From assembly GCA_940337035.1 (NCBI GenBank), contig CALNHX010005305.1, forward strand, positions 1 to 64,000: DNA of 64,000 bases, in the 5' to 3' direction. Positions 11,946 through 23,365 of the stretch are shown here, in pieces. The translations under genes were made by a program, and so were the position numbers. The DNA is from Agriotes lineatus. Its lineage: Eukaryota; Arthropoda; Insecta; Coleoptera; Elateridae. Position 1 is the first letter of the stretch, and each line of letters begins with the position of its first letter. Under the pieces are notes generated by a model. The model worked only from the letters and a program-made list of their open reading frames with translations, was not told the DNA's origin and did not search any database.

Positions 11946-12226
11946 TTTTTTTTTAAATAAATAAATAAATAAATAAATACATTCTTTATTGTTTCATAGC
12001 CCACACAAAAAGCATAAAAAGAGAATACAGCAAAACAATTCACAGCAAGTAAGCTACAACAATCACGAGGCGAAGTTCAGGAGGTGTCCTGTTCTTCCAC
12101 TTAACCTACGATGTAAAGAAATCAGGGTTGTGGAATGCCAAAAGATATATTAAACCAGAAGTCACTTATAATTAAGTAACCTGACGCTACATATATAAGT
12201 ACGAAACTCTCGCAAATTAGGAATAG

Positions 12227-15039
12227 TTAATGCAAGCCCAACTGTTTATCGGATAGAGCAACACTGAGCCCCTGTTTGAATTTTTGAAAGTTATCTGATT
12301 TAAGCTTAGGGGGAAGTGAATTGTAGAATTTAGAAATCTGATAAGAGTATGACCTTTGAAATAGAGAACTGGAATGTAGGGGTATAGTTAATAATCCCCT
12401 ATGCCTCAAGTTGAGATGATGTACATCTGTTCTAAAGCTAATCCTGTTGTATAAATACTTAGGGCATTTATGCTTAAGGATTTTAAAAAATAGTATTCCC
12501 GAATGTAGCAAACGGCAACTGTGCATACTCAACCAGTTAAGCTCAAGGAGTCTGTGCGATATATGTTCTCTTCTACTGATACATAATATAAACCTCATAC
12601 ACGCATTTTGCAATTTTTGAATTCGTTTAGCTGCGACTGCTGTTAAACATGGACCGTAAACAACATCACAGTGTGTCGTATGGGAAAGCACGAGAGTGTC
12701 ACATAATCTTTTCTTTAAATCTATTGTCAAAAAGGTGCGATTAGCGTAAAGCAACTTTAAATTACAATAAGCCCTTTGCAGACATTTATTCACATGCATT
12801 TCAAACCTTAGATCAGCATCAATAATCAGCCCCAGATTCTTTACATTGTCCACAAAAGATATTGTTTCATTATCGATTGTGATAGTTACGGTTTCCGCTA
12901 TTGAAGCTCGATAAGCTTTTTTCCCGAACAATATACAAACAGTTTTTGATGGATTAAGCATAAGTGAGTGTTTTTTTGATATATCAGCTAAGCGCATTAA
13001 GTCGGTGTTAATTATATTCGCAGCATCTAAGCTATCCTTGATGTCAAAGGAATAGTATAATTGAGTGTCGTCGGCGTACATATGTAATTTGCAGTTTGAG
13101 ATATAATTATGGAAGTTATTGGTGTAGACAATGTAAAGAAGTGGTCCCAATATCGATCCTTGTGGAACTCCCACTCTCAACTCCAAGGACCCAGAGACGA
13201 CCCCGTCCAAGAATACTCTTTGAGTTCGATCAGTTAAATAGCTTCGCATTAACTGAATAGCATTTGAAGATAGTCCTATAAAATGCAGAATAGCTAGAAG
13301 CATATTGTGTTTAATCATTTCAAATGCTTTACTAAAATCTAATAGTACCAGAATAGTAAAGAGACCACGATCAGTCGCTTTAAAAATATCATCAGTGATA
13401 TTTAATAAAGCTGTAGCACAACTATGACCTGGCCTAAAGCCCGACTGCATTGGCGAGAGAATATTGTACCTTGCAATATGACTCCGTAATTGACTATCCA
13501 TAACTCTTTCCAATATTTTCGATAGCATTGCAAGCAAGCTTATAGGACGTAAATCTTTGTACGAGGTCGGCTCAGAGACCTTGGGCAAAGGCTTGATTAT
13601 GGCCTGTTTCCATAATAAAGGAAAATTATGCGACTGTAAAGAATAATTAATTAAGTGGGTAACATATGGAAGTATATAAGGGCAACAGATATGTAATAAA
13701 ATTATATTAATGCCATCGGCACCAGTAGATTTAGATTTTATAGAATTTAATATTTTCTGAACTTCTTCCTCATTTACAGAGGTAAAATCAAAAGGCTCAT
13801 CAAAATCGCATTTGAGATTGTTGTTGTAAAACTGTAATAAATCGTCATCGGATATGTTAAGACTAGGTATTGAGTTGACATAATAATTATTTATATTGTC
13901 GGGAACTTTGAGTGCATGCGGTATATTTTTATTTTTTGTTGCTCTAACAATTTCGAATTGTTTTAAATTTTTCCATAAAGTTTTGGAATTATTCGAACGG
14001 AGTGAATATTGAAGGTATGCCTTTTTTTCTCTGTAAATAGAGGAAGTAGTGAAATTTCGTAAAGTTTTGTAATATTCAAAATGAGCAACCTTATGTGTGC
14101 GTTTATATCGTTGTAAAGCCTTATCTCTGAGTGACATCATCAATTTAATATTGGAAGTGATCCAAGGTTTTGGCGGTCTGTTGAAAACAGAAGTTTTAAC
14201 AGGAAAATAGACATTTATTAAATCTATAAGTACAGTGTTAAAATATTGTACTTTATCATCAATATTAGCTAAATTATAAATACGATCTAAGGGTAATGTT
14301 TGAAGTACTGCATAAAATTGATTAATATCCGAATTTTTAAAATCCCTATATACTTTACAACAGTTTTCAGTTTTACTCACAGTTATATTTGTTTCCCATG
14401 TTATAAACTGATGATCAGAAATAGTAGGTATATCAACAATTTCTGTATTATTTATAATGCCAACATTTGTAGTTATAACTAAATCGATTAAAGTTAGAGA
14501 TGTTCTTGTAATGCGTGTAGGAGAATTAATAATCTGCACCAGACCAAATGAGTCCAAAAATGATTGCATACTCACAGAGGCCGGCCGCTCAGCCTTCAAC
14601 ATATCAATATTGAAATCTCCACAAAAAATAGTTTCATCATACGTACAAAATGTTTGTGAAAAAGTGTTTTCCAATTCATTTATAAATTCAATAACGTTTT
14701 GTTTAGGAGGCCTATATACAACTCCGATAGCCAGTGAAAGTTTTCAGATTTGATACCAACCCAAAGTTGTTCTATATCTCCAGTAACATCTATGATAACA
14801 CAGTGAAAACTATCGCGCAGGTAGATAGCTACTCCGCCGCCACGAGTATTCCTATCTTGACGATGTAAAACAAAACCTTCAATATTTACAAATTCAGAGT
14901 CAATATCAGGGGACAGCCAGGTTTCTGAAACACACAGTACATCTAAATTATATTTACTAATAATAAATTTTATATCTATAAGTTTCGTATAAATTGAGCG
15001 TGCATTAACATAGCCTATGGCTAAACTTTTAAATTTCAT
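12227..15039 (-). pseudogene. CR1-like ORF2: endonuclease plus reverse transcriptase, one frameshift
   Basis: ORF2 starts MKFKSLAIGYVNARSIYTKL with a typical AP-endonuclease opening, then LDVLCVSETWLSPDI, and GGGVAIYLRDSF. A one-base frameshift near 14742 separates the first 119-codon frame from the 815-codon frame that continues GVVYRPPKQN, TIFCGDFNIDML, ISDHQFITWE. The RT follows with SYKDLRPISLLAMLSKILE, motif A (LLDFSKAFEMIKHNML), motif B (GVPQGSILGPLLYIVYTNNF) and motif C (MYADDTQLYY), then thumb and C-terminal parts to SDKQLGLH. Apart from the frameshift the gene is open for about 2.8 kb, so it decayed recently. The short tail repeat and ORF1 type point to the CR1/L2 side of the Jockey group; the exact clade needs a tree. 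Confidence 0.9.
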
Positions 15040-15315
15040 AAATATCCTAAATTGCTTTAATTGTATATTATCAAAACAAAAACAAAATGTAGATAAATTA
15101 TAGCGTCAAGGCACCAACCAAAGTTAGATTATAAGCACACTAGTATTGGCACAGATGTACCTAGTTGTACCTAATCTAGTACCTGCAGACACCTACTCCA
15201 CGTTATCAACCACAAAAATGTGCCACAATTTAAATCGATCGATAAACTTTGAAAAATACGTAAAAATTAATATTCTAAACTACCCAATAGCATGTGTAAT
15301 TATAACAAAATGTAA

Positions 15316-16002
15316 TTATAGGCTTTCCAAAGTGGTGCCGTAATTAATAGTGTTTACACCATTTGCAGTTTTTACCATGATATTTCCATCACGTGTCCAG
15401 ACTTTACCTAAGCCGAATTTAGTTTGGGCTTTTTTGTACAGCTCATGTTTGATTTTTGTGAGATCCTCACTTATGACGATGCGTGTTCCCTTAAGAAGTT
15501 TTTTGCGGCTAAAAACTAGAAATTTAGATTTATAACTCGTAAATTTAACGATGACGGTGCGAGGTCCGGCGTTCCTATTTATCCCAATTCTATGACAGCG
15601 GTCGATAGCCCCAGAAGAAATGTTGACTTGCAGTTTTTCGGAACATATCTTGATTATTTTATTTTCCAAATCCTCTTCTTCGCCTGGTTTGCCGCTTTCA
15701 GGAATTCCAAAAATACGGACGCTGTTACGACGTGTATATTGTTCCAACGCGTCCAATTTACGAGTTAATGAAAGGTTATCTTCCTCCAGTTTTTTTACCT
15801 TCGCTTCTTGCACATCAAGCTGAGACTGAATCCTGGCTGTAAGATTAGTCGCCAGTTTTTCAATTAGAGGGTCCATAAATTCCGGTTCATTGAAGAGATC
15901 CGTAAACGTCTGCTTCATTACCGCCAAAAGATCGTTCTTCTGTCCCTTGGGTTGTTCCCTTAACTGCTCCTTGGAAGCCTGGTTTCTAGTAAGCACCGAC
16001 AT
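15316..16002 (-). CDS. CR1-like ORF1 protein (coiled coil plus RRM)
   Basis: An uninterrupted 228-residue frame starting MSVLTRNQASKEQLREQP. Residues about 30-90 form a coiled coil ending KLEEDNLSLTRKLDALEQYT. An RRM-like domain follows (RRNSVRIFGIPESGK, DRCHRIGINRNAGPRTVIVK), then a C-terminal domain (LKGTRIVISEDLTKIKHE, KFGLGKVWTRDGNIMVKT). This is the L1-ORF1p-like layout used by several CR1/L2-group elements for trimeric RNA binding during retrotransposition. It lies 276 bp upstream of ORF2 on the same strand. The 5' UTR is about 180 bp. The protein could still be made if transcribed; there is no sign of host use. Confidence 0.85.
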   Translation of the reverse strand: MSVLTRNQASKEQLREQPKGQKNDLLAVMKQTFTDLFNEPEFMDPLIEKLATNLTARIQSQLDVQEAKVKKLEEDNLSLTRKLDALEQYTRRNSVRIFGIPESGKPGEEEDLENKIIKICSEKLQVNISSGAIDRCHRIGINRNAGPRTVIVKFTSYKSKFLVFSRKKLLKGTRIVISEDLTKIKHELYKKAQTKFGLGKVWTRDGNIMVKTANGVNTINYGTTLESL

Positions 16003-17216
16003 CTTGAACTTTTTTTAGAGAATGGGCCACTCACAGATTATTTATCACGACTTAAGGCACTTTTAAACATTTACAAAGCTATACACACGCGGAGCGGTTT
16101 GCCAAGCGTCTTACTCGTAGCACGCCCACATTCAGAATGTAGACTTTGTTTTCGATACTGAAAACCCGACAGCCTTTTCGTTTTTCTGTTCTAGAAAAAT
16201 TATAACAATTTTATTACTTAATACAATTTAAGAATATGTAGGTAACTATCTGTGTATTGATTGATATATGATTGATATGTATGTAGGTACTTACCATATT
16301 TATAACTTTTCTTCAACTTTCTTCAAAACACAATCACTAACAAAATTAATTTTCTCTACTCGATCTTCTCTGCAGCCAATTCAAAAATTAAATGACCAAA
16401 TAATTATCATTGCACCCATATTACCACAGCATTAATGTAAGCATCATATAATATTATATTTCTTAAAATCAGCTTTAAAACAATTAGGTACTTACCGACA
16501 AAAGAGATCGCCGACACCCCGATCAAAAATAATATAAATACCTACTTCATAAATACGATATGTTTCACAGTCAATAAAAGCCGCCAGCCGCCAGTTTTCT
16601 GAAAAGTCACGTTTTGTTGCTTCTGATAAATATCCGGCTTTTTTGTAATCATTGCATAAAGATGCATGGAAAGCTTTCCTTCAAGTTGGCTTCGTTTAAC
16701 AATTAGCAGCCACGGAATAGAAACTAACTTCGAGAATTTACATAAACAATGTAACCATATTATCAGGTGTTCATTTACACAATAAACATTTTTTATACCT
16801 ATATAGGTACATATTTTTGAACTTCTAAAATTTGTAAAGTAAAAAAAATTGTACATTTTTTATTTTTTTTTTTGTAATTTGTATATAATTTTTAAACCTT
16901 TTTGGCCGCCCCTGAATTTGGCCGCCCCTGAATTTGGCCGCCCGTGTGCGGTGCACACATTGCACACTGGCTTGGCGCAGCCCTGGATAGACCTATTATA
17001 GTAAAATTTGTTAATCGTAGCCTCCGGGATTTAATTTATCGTAACAAATCCAAGCTTAAAGGTACGGGTAAAATAATTACAGAAGATTTAACTTCTACAA
17101 AAGTAAAATTATTGAATATGGCTGTGGAAAAGTTTGGCATAAGAAATGTATGGACTTATAGTGGAGTGATATACTGCAATGTGTTGTATGCTTTGCTTTG
17201 TACTATTTGTAAAAAC

Positions 17217-17893
17217 TCTGGTGTGATACACTCACACAACTTCCTTTTACAGTGATCTTATAATTAGTCAAAAATTTCATTTTTAATTTTTAAAAAATTT
17301 CCAAAATTTTCTAAAATTACAAATTCTACAAAAACGGTACAAAATAGAGCGTTAGTTGAAGAGAAAAATTTTCTCTAGAATTTTAAGGTGAATTCAAAAA
17401 TGTAATAATATACCGGGTGTATTATTTAAAATAGGAGTAAATAAAAAAATAGAAAAAAAACAAAAGAAACCCACTTTAGAAGTATTCAACTGGAAAATCA
17501 CCTATCTCACATCAATACACATTAAAAATGTAATAAAAATGTAAAGTTTAAAAAAAATCGTAGGAGCTGTTTTTGCAAAAATAAAAAAAAACTGAAAAAT
17601 CACAAGAGTAAACACCTACTTCCAGTTATGCGATTTTCTTCAAAAGAAATGCTGTCTCATCTACATAGTACACAAAACTTATATATGAAGTTTCAACGCC
17701 ATACCTCTTTTCGTTTTTGAGATATTCTGTTCACAGACAGACAGACACACACACAGACAGACAGACAGACCAATGAAAAAAAATATGTTTTTTGGGTTCA
17801 GACGACTCTGAAACGTGAAGATCTGTTGAAAACTCAATTTCGAATTTTTGGGGTGAATCCAATACTTCCTTTATTGTAAAAGGAAGTAAAAAG
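17217..17893 (+). mobile_element. Helentron-like non-autonomous element, copy 2
   Basis: Same family and orientation as 2643-3286: starts TCTGGTGTGATACACTCACA, has the internal CAGACAGA/CACACA microsatellite at about 17738-17770, and ends with the hairpin ACTTCCTTTATTGTAAAAGG then AAGTAAAAAG. It lies directly after the last recognisable codons of the CR1-like ORF1, preceded by TAAAAAC, again an A-rich site with no obvious duplication. Confidence 0.72.
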
Positions 17894-19950
17894 AATAATA
17901 AATACATACGATCCACCACACACCTTAATTACTTTGATTTTGAATTTTATGATATCAAATTCTAACCGATTGACTATTAATTTCTAGGTTCGATTGATAT
18001 TTAAAATTCTAAATAGTAGTTTGCCCTCAATTTATGATTCGTCCATCGGTATAATATTTATTTTGCTAGCTCAAATATTGCATGAAGACTCGTCTCTCAT
18101 TTAGGCTTGGGTTCCTAGTTTGTTAAATTCAAAGTTAAAATATTACTGGCACGCCACTGTGTACAACTGAAATTAAACTTCAAAGCGCAAGCGCTCGACC
18201 TGTCAAACTGACTGACATAAACAGATTAGAAATACCACAGACAAGAAAGGAAAAGAAATACGTTGAACGTTCATGCGTGTAATTAATTTTAAAACAAGGA
18301 TTCAATGAGCAAATTACTCGGTAAGTGTTTGAATTAAACCGCCTTTGGACGGCGTCAGTAAGTTCCTTTGTTTTCAGGCTAATACGTCCATTGGCTTGCT
18401 CAAAAAAGACGCCTCTGCGATTTTGTTTATTTTAACCTTCAACTGGCAATTTTAATTACAAATCTTAGATTACTGGTTATTCATGGACATCAAAATAAAT
18501 CAGATTCCAGTTCCTTGGTTTGTACTTCAGGTATGATCGCACTTTCAAGCCTTTGTAGCGGTTAAATTTTTCGTACACTAACCTCACAATGCTTTCAGGA
18601 ACGGTAACCGCTAAAGGACCCCTCTGCGTTGCCTGTCGTTGATGCAGACCCCCAGGGATGCTGGAACGCTGATGTAGTTGCTGCCGCTGGTCCGCTTGGT
18701 GATCTACACGTCCTCTCACTGCTGTAGCCCTCTCGTTTGCTGCTATCGGAGAATCGTAGACCTCCTTTGATGACGGCACCAAGATCGGAAGCCACCACCT
18801 CAGTGTAAATTTAATTTTTGGTAAAAACGCTACCCACACTTCCACATATGCATTAAAATGTGCTGAACACAATGGAGTAATTTATTTTTATGTAGGTTAA
18901 CTGTAAATGTAAAATTTCTTTTATTAAAGTTGGAGCAAAATTCAAGCTGTCAGGTATAATTTTTTTTTCAATTGTCTCTAATACTGGTTCTTAATAACAA
19001 AACACGGAAATGAACCAAGTTCAATTACATTACATTTAAAACTAAATCTAACAACTATGATAATTATTACAATGTTTTAATTCTATAATAATTGTTCTTT
19101 GAATTCTCGATTTTCTACTATGTTATAAGGCCACTTAGTTTATTGTAAATTCACTTCTCTGTTCAATCCGCCACTACACTGATTATTTATTAGTTCACCA
19201 ATTGTTTTACATCCGCCTGCTTGAATTTCCTATTTATTCTGAACCTGTTTGCTTTTCCTCAAATTTTCCATCTTGATGCTGCATGTAAATTGCCTGGCTT
19301 TGTGCTCCATGGCACATTTCTTTCCTTAATCTTTTCTCTTACCTCTTATATTTTTAAAATGCTCATCATAATTCCATTTTCTAATTTACTTTAATTTCTA
19401 CGCATCATTTGACTTTACATATTTTGAATCTTTCTGTGCCAGTTTTACTTAATATGGGTTTGGCTTCTATTTTGCCCAAACCTTTTATATTTTGCTAAAT
19501 TTACATTACTGACTCCAAACCTTTGAAAATCAAGTTTCATTCTCTTCTAGCTTATTCCAAATCGAATGTTAATGGGTAAATTTTCCAATGTAATTTCAAA
19601 CTGACAAATTATGTGAATTTACACAGTTGTGCGAATCATCCCAACTCTGTGCTTTTGTGATTTAATCTTTAATTAGTCTGCATTGCCACCAGAGCTGAGT
19701 GGAGGGGTAAATACCATTACAATACGTCAAGGTGAATGAAGTGGTGCATAGAGTGATTTCGAATTCGGATTTGATGAAAGTAAATTCTATTATTGATAAA
19801 TAGGCCCATGCGCTGCGATGCATCTACTGACAAGAATAGCTACTTGTGTTTTTGTACATACTGCACACTCGTTACTAGATTAAGAATTACTTGTCAAACG
19901 CAATTAAATAGTATAATATTTACGTTAATTTAACTTAATCATTCTTAACA
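17894..19950. other. About 2 kb of unassigned sequence
   Basis: I see no convincing coding frame, RNA gene or repeat boundary. A minus-strand frame at 18477-18872 is open for 131 codons with a glutamine- and arginine-rich middle, but it matches no family I know and may be chance in locally GC-richer DNA. A GTAAGT donor-like site at about 18322 and a run of T/C before 18381 are isolated signals. The block could contain the ORF1-ORF2 junction of the surrounding CR1-like element plus further insertions. Confidence 0.4.
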
Positions 19951-22900
19951 GTGGATAATATCCTCGAGCAAATTCCAGATGTTAATTATAATGTAAACGG
20001 TAGTGGTACATACGGAATAGAGGAACACAATGTACTTTTCGGTAGGAGTGATAATCCAATCTTAATTTTTCATTTAAATATAAGGAGTATAAATACAAAT
20101 TTTGATGAGTTTTTACTACTATTACAATCGCTTGAAACCGAGTTTGATATTATCGTGTTCACTGAGACTTGGCAAATTCATTACAACCTGGACCAATTTT
20201 TATTACCGAATTACAAATTGCATTATAATAAAGGACGTTTCAATCAAAACGATGGAGTAGTAATTTATGTTAGGGATTGTATTATCTATTATAAAGTTGA
20301 AATAATTGAGGGTAATTTTGGTTCCAATTTTATTCGTATATGTGCTGCCTGTCGATCACCTTCTAGCGATGAAAATGAGTTTTTGCAAGATCTTGAAAGG
20401 ATTTTACCGGGATTTAATCAAAATATTGAAATTTTTGTTGGTGATATTAATATCGATATCCTGGACCATGATAATAGTATATCGACAGGGAATTATTTAA
20501 ATTTATGAATTCCGCTATCTAACTTATCTGCAAAAACCAACTAGAGTAACAACAACTACTACATTCTGTATTGATCACATTTTTATTCCCTGTCAGGATC
20601 AGTTGTTAAGTTATCTCTGTATCCTTTGGTAGTTGAGTCTCAAGTTACTGACCATTATTCTACTGTATTAATAATTAAAAATGCTGATATAACAAAAAAT
20701 GTGTCCGTGCCTGCAAAAACAAATATTAATACTATAACAAAAATTGATTTTGAAAAGTTATCGAATATAATTTCAAAAGAAAACTGGATTGATGTAGTTG
20801 ACACGCAGGATGCAGATAATGCATCTCAACTATTTGTTGACAAATTAAAAACTTTTATTTCAAATTCTGAAACTAGCGTAAAAATTAAATATAAATTCAA
20901 AAAATTAAAGCCACGGATGACAAATGGAATGTTAAACTCCCTCAGAGTGAGGAATACATTAAGTAAACAAGTATTGCGGAACCCTAATGATAATGAGCTT
21001 ATTCAACATTACAAAATGTATAGAAATTATTTAACACGTTGACTGCCAAGCACGAGTTAACTCGTGGTCGGCAATCTATAGCCTGGCGCCAGCTACGAGT
21101 TAACTCGTTTTTGACCAACTGTTTTGCGGCGCCCAGCACGAATAAACTCGTGGTGTTGGCGTTGAAAGTTTTGGTGCTGGGCGTCCGCAATAGACTAGTA
21201 AAACACATAGTGGCGTCATAAAGAGTATATTTTTATTTTGTTTAGTACAGCGAGAAAATAAAATGTAGGGATACAAAAAAGTTAAGTTAAAAGTTTCACG
21301 CCGTGGCGTCCGGGAAGGGTTTTTATAAAAATGCCATGGCAGTCAACGTGTTAACTAGATTAATTAGAATTAGCAAGGACAATTATTACAAAAATAAATT
21401 AATGGAAATTTGAGAAAAACATGGCAGGTGATCAATGAAGTTACTAATTCACCAACTAAGAGTGAACATATTGATTCTGTACTAGACGATACAGCAAATT
21501 TATTACGGGATGATGCAGATAAGGCTAATTATTTTAATAAATACTTCCAGAATGTTGCCATTAATATGGCGGTGGCGATAGATAACATAACAATAAACAC
21601 AGTTTCTCCGAAACGCATATCCTTAATTCAATATTTTTATTACCTGTTACTGATTGTGAAGTAGAAAGACGGATAAAAACTTTAAGAAACTCACATTCTT
21701 CTAGAATTGACGGTTTATAAAACTATTTAATAAATAATATATTTCTTTTTAATAATAAAACCGTTAGTTCACATTATTAATCTATGTTTTAGATTGGGTA
21801 AATTTCCTGAAATATTTGAAACGACTTTAATAGTCCCTTTATATAATTCTAAAGAGAAGGATCATGTGAATAATTACCGACTTATATCACTCACAAATAG
21901 TGTCGGTAAAATCATAGAAAAATGTAACAAAAACAGATTAGTAACCTTTTTAGTATATTATCAAAAACACAATATGGCTTTAGAGATAATATGGGTACTA
22001 ATGATGCTATTTTTGATTTAACCAAAACTATTTATGAAAATTTAGACAATAATAAAAAGATCTTGGCTGTCTTTCTTGATCTTGCGAAGGCATTTGATAC
22101 TGTGTCTCATCGGGTTCTCTTATGCAGATTAGAAAATATCGCAATCAGAGGTCCCGCTAATGATTTTATAAAGTCATATTTGGCAAACAGAAAGCAGATT
22201 GTTAAAGTCAATGGTGTCATCAGCAATGAATTACAAGTTGAGATGGGTGTACCGCAGGGAACTGTATTAGGGCCCATTCTTTTTCTTATATATATCAATG
22301 ATTTAACTAAACTTGATGTAAATGCTAAAATTATTTCATTTGCTGATGATACTGTGATTGTTTTTGCATTGGAGAACTGCAATGAGCTACTGCAGAAGGT
22401 TGAATATGGCATGGCTTTAATAAAAAGTCAACTGAATTGCGATTTACTATCATAAAATTTATCTAAAACTCAGTTTATTAACTTTTCCTTAACAAATTTG
22501 CAAACACAGCCAATTACAGAAATCGTTTTTCATCAATTAAACTGTTTAAAGCACAACAAAGTCAATTGCAAATGTACACACACTATAAAAGCAGTTTTTC
22601 AGGTGAAATATTTAGGTATAATTATTGATTCGATACTTAAATGGAAAGACCATGTAGAAGAATTAGTCAAAAAAATTAGAAAGATAACATACAAATTTAA
22701 ATTGCTTAAAAATATTTTACAACTTAACACTACTAAAAGCGTTTATTTCGCTCTAGTTCAGTCTGTAATTCATTATGGAATTATTGGCTGGGGTGGAATT
22801 GCAAACTGTTATTTATACCCACTGGAAATTTTACAAAAGCGTATTATAAAAGTCATATTTAATAAAGACTTTAGTTATCCAACTGATATTCTTTATTCCG

Positions 22901-23160
22901 AAGCAAACATTTTTTCTGTTCGTCAATTGTTTTTACAATCAATTGCTATCACTTTAGCGTCCTGTCTCATGAGCACGATACAAGAGGTAAGAAGAAATGT
23001 AATCTTTTAATCCCCAAAACAAGTACAGCACATTCCCAAAAACATGCATATTACTTTTGTGTCAAATTGTTTAACCTTGTTCCAGTTGAGATTAAATCTT
23101 CTTTCTCATTAAATTCTTTTAAAAATAAAATAAAAAAATGGATAAAAGAAGTGGGATTGG
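19951..23160 (+). pseudogene. CR1-like ORF2 relic (endonuclease and reverse transcriptase)
   Basis: A decayed ORF2. The endonuclease shows LIFHLNIRSINTNFDEFLLL, FDIIVFTETWQ, DGVVIYVRDCI, AACRSPSSDENEFLQDLE and IEIFVGDINIDIL. After several frameshifts and the piggyBac-type insert at 21035-21350 it continues with RKTWQVINEVTNSPTKSE, FPEIFETTLIVPLYNSKE, NNYRLISLTNSVGKIIEK, motif A (FLDLAKAFDTVSHRVLL), motif B (MGVPQGTVLGPILFLIYIND), motif C (SFADDTVIVFA), and the thumb region VFQVKYLGIIIDSILKWKDH to IFSVRQLFLQSIA. Frame breaks occur near 20510, 20600, 21405, 21640, 22000 and 22455. It has no clear ATG. It is not the same copy as the ORF2 at 12227-15039. It may be the partner of the ORF1 at 8727-17216, but the 2-kb gap leaves that open. 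Confidence 0.85.
21035..21350. mobile_element. piggyBac-type MITE at TTAA
   Basis: A 316-bp element with ends CACGTTGACTGCCA and TGGCAGTCAACGTG (perfect 14-bp inverted repeats) flanked by TTAA at 21031-21034 and 21351-21354, the piggyBac hallmark. Removing the element and one TTAA joins the CR1-like frame precisely (MYRNY-LTRLIRISKDNYYK), so the target site is certain. Inside are three copies of a palindromic box: CACGAGTTAACTCGTG (21050), ACGAGTTAACTCGT (21095) and ACGAATAAACTCGT (21138). There is no transposase. Confidence 0.93.
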
Positions 23161-23365
23161 ATTATTACTCCTATAAATTTGGTAACTTGATTTGATAGTT
23201 TCAGGTATGAACATATGTATTTTGTTTAATTTGTTAAAGTTTTTGGTTGCTATCATTACAGTAATATAGTTAGGTTTTTTTTTGTTTAACGGCCACGCGC
23301 AAGCTTTGCTTCTGTGTTTATATATTTTTTTTATGTGTAATAATACTAATAATGTATTAATAATA

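Larger units (their letters stand above)
11950..16180 (-). mobile_element. CR1/L2-like retrotransposon nested in the hAT
   Basis: A minus-strand two-ORF element: ORF1 16002-15316, a 276-bp spacer, ORF2 15039-12227, a 3' untranslated region of about 250 bp, and a (TAAA)n tail (11955-11979 read on the plus strand). The sequence flanking the insertion on the two sides is similar (GTTTTTTCTTTTCT near 11930 and GTTTTTCTGTTCT near 16180), which could be an imperfect target duplication. The insertion point lies inside the hAT transposase gene. The 5' boundary is uncertain by tens of bases. ORF1 is open and ORF2 has one frameshift, so it is the younger of the two CR1-like elements here. Confidence 0.85.
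9131..16985 (-). mobile_element. hAT transposon (DUF4371/hATC type) carrying a nested retroelement
   Basis: The ends are CAGGACCGCGCCAG on the left and CTTGGCGCAGCCCTG on the right, imperfect terminal inverted repeats starting CAGG as in many hAT elements. The 8-bp duplication GATAGACC lies at 9123-9130 and 16986-16993. Near the right end the motif GGCCGCCCCTGAATTTGGCC is tandemly repeated about three times (16903-16945), and a related GCCGCC motif lies near the left end: likely transposase binding repeats. The transposase is on the minus strand at 9366-11945. About 4.2 kb of the interval is a CR1-like insertion (about 11950-16180), so the hAT itself is about 3.6 kb. It sits inside a CR1-like ORF1. 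Confidence 0.9.
8727..17216 (+). pseudogene. CR1-like retrotransposon ORF1, split by a hAT transposon
   Basis: The coding pieces are 8727-9130 and 16986-17216; everything between is an inserted hAT element. The protein starts MAGDRQLRSNSVSDDDAT, has an amphipathic coiled-coil-like segment (FAKMEKKLDKLFKPYVEKIN), then the L1-ORF1-like RRM core (ALEQYSRRGNLRIFGFEE, SHRTGKKHNTKDR) and C-terminal domain (GTGKIITEDLTSTKVKLL, KFGIRNVWTYSG). An in-frame stop follows NNLEE. If the insert and one 8-bp duplication are removed, KDRP reads straight into IIVKFVNRS. It aligns region by region with the ORF1 at 15316-16002 but is a different, older element. The frame is lost at the Helentron-like insert at 17217. 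The ORF2 remnant at 19951-23160 may belong to it. Confidence 0.82.

Noticed and set aside
16542..16856. 104-codon minus-strand frame near the hAT right end
   Set aside because: No family resemblance; it lies in the hAT non-coding end region and may be partly its 5' untranslated or intron sequence.
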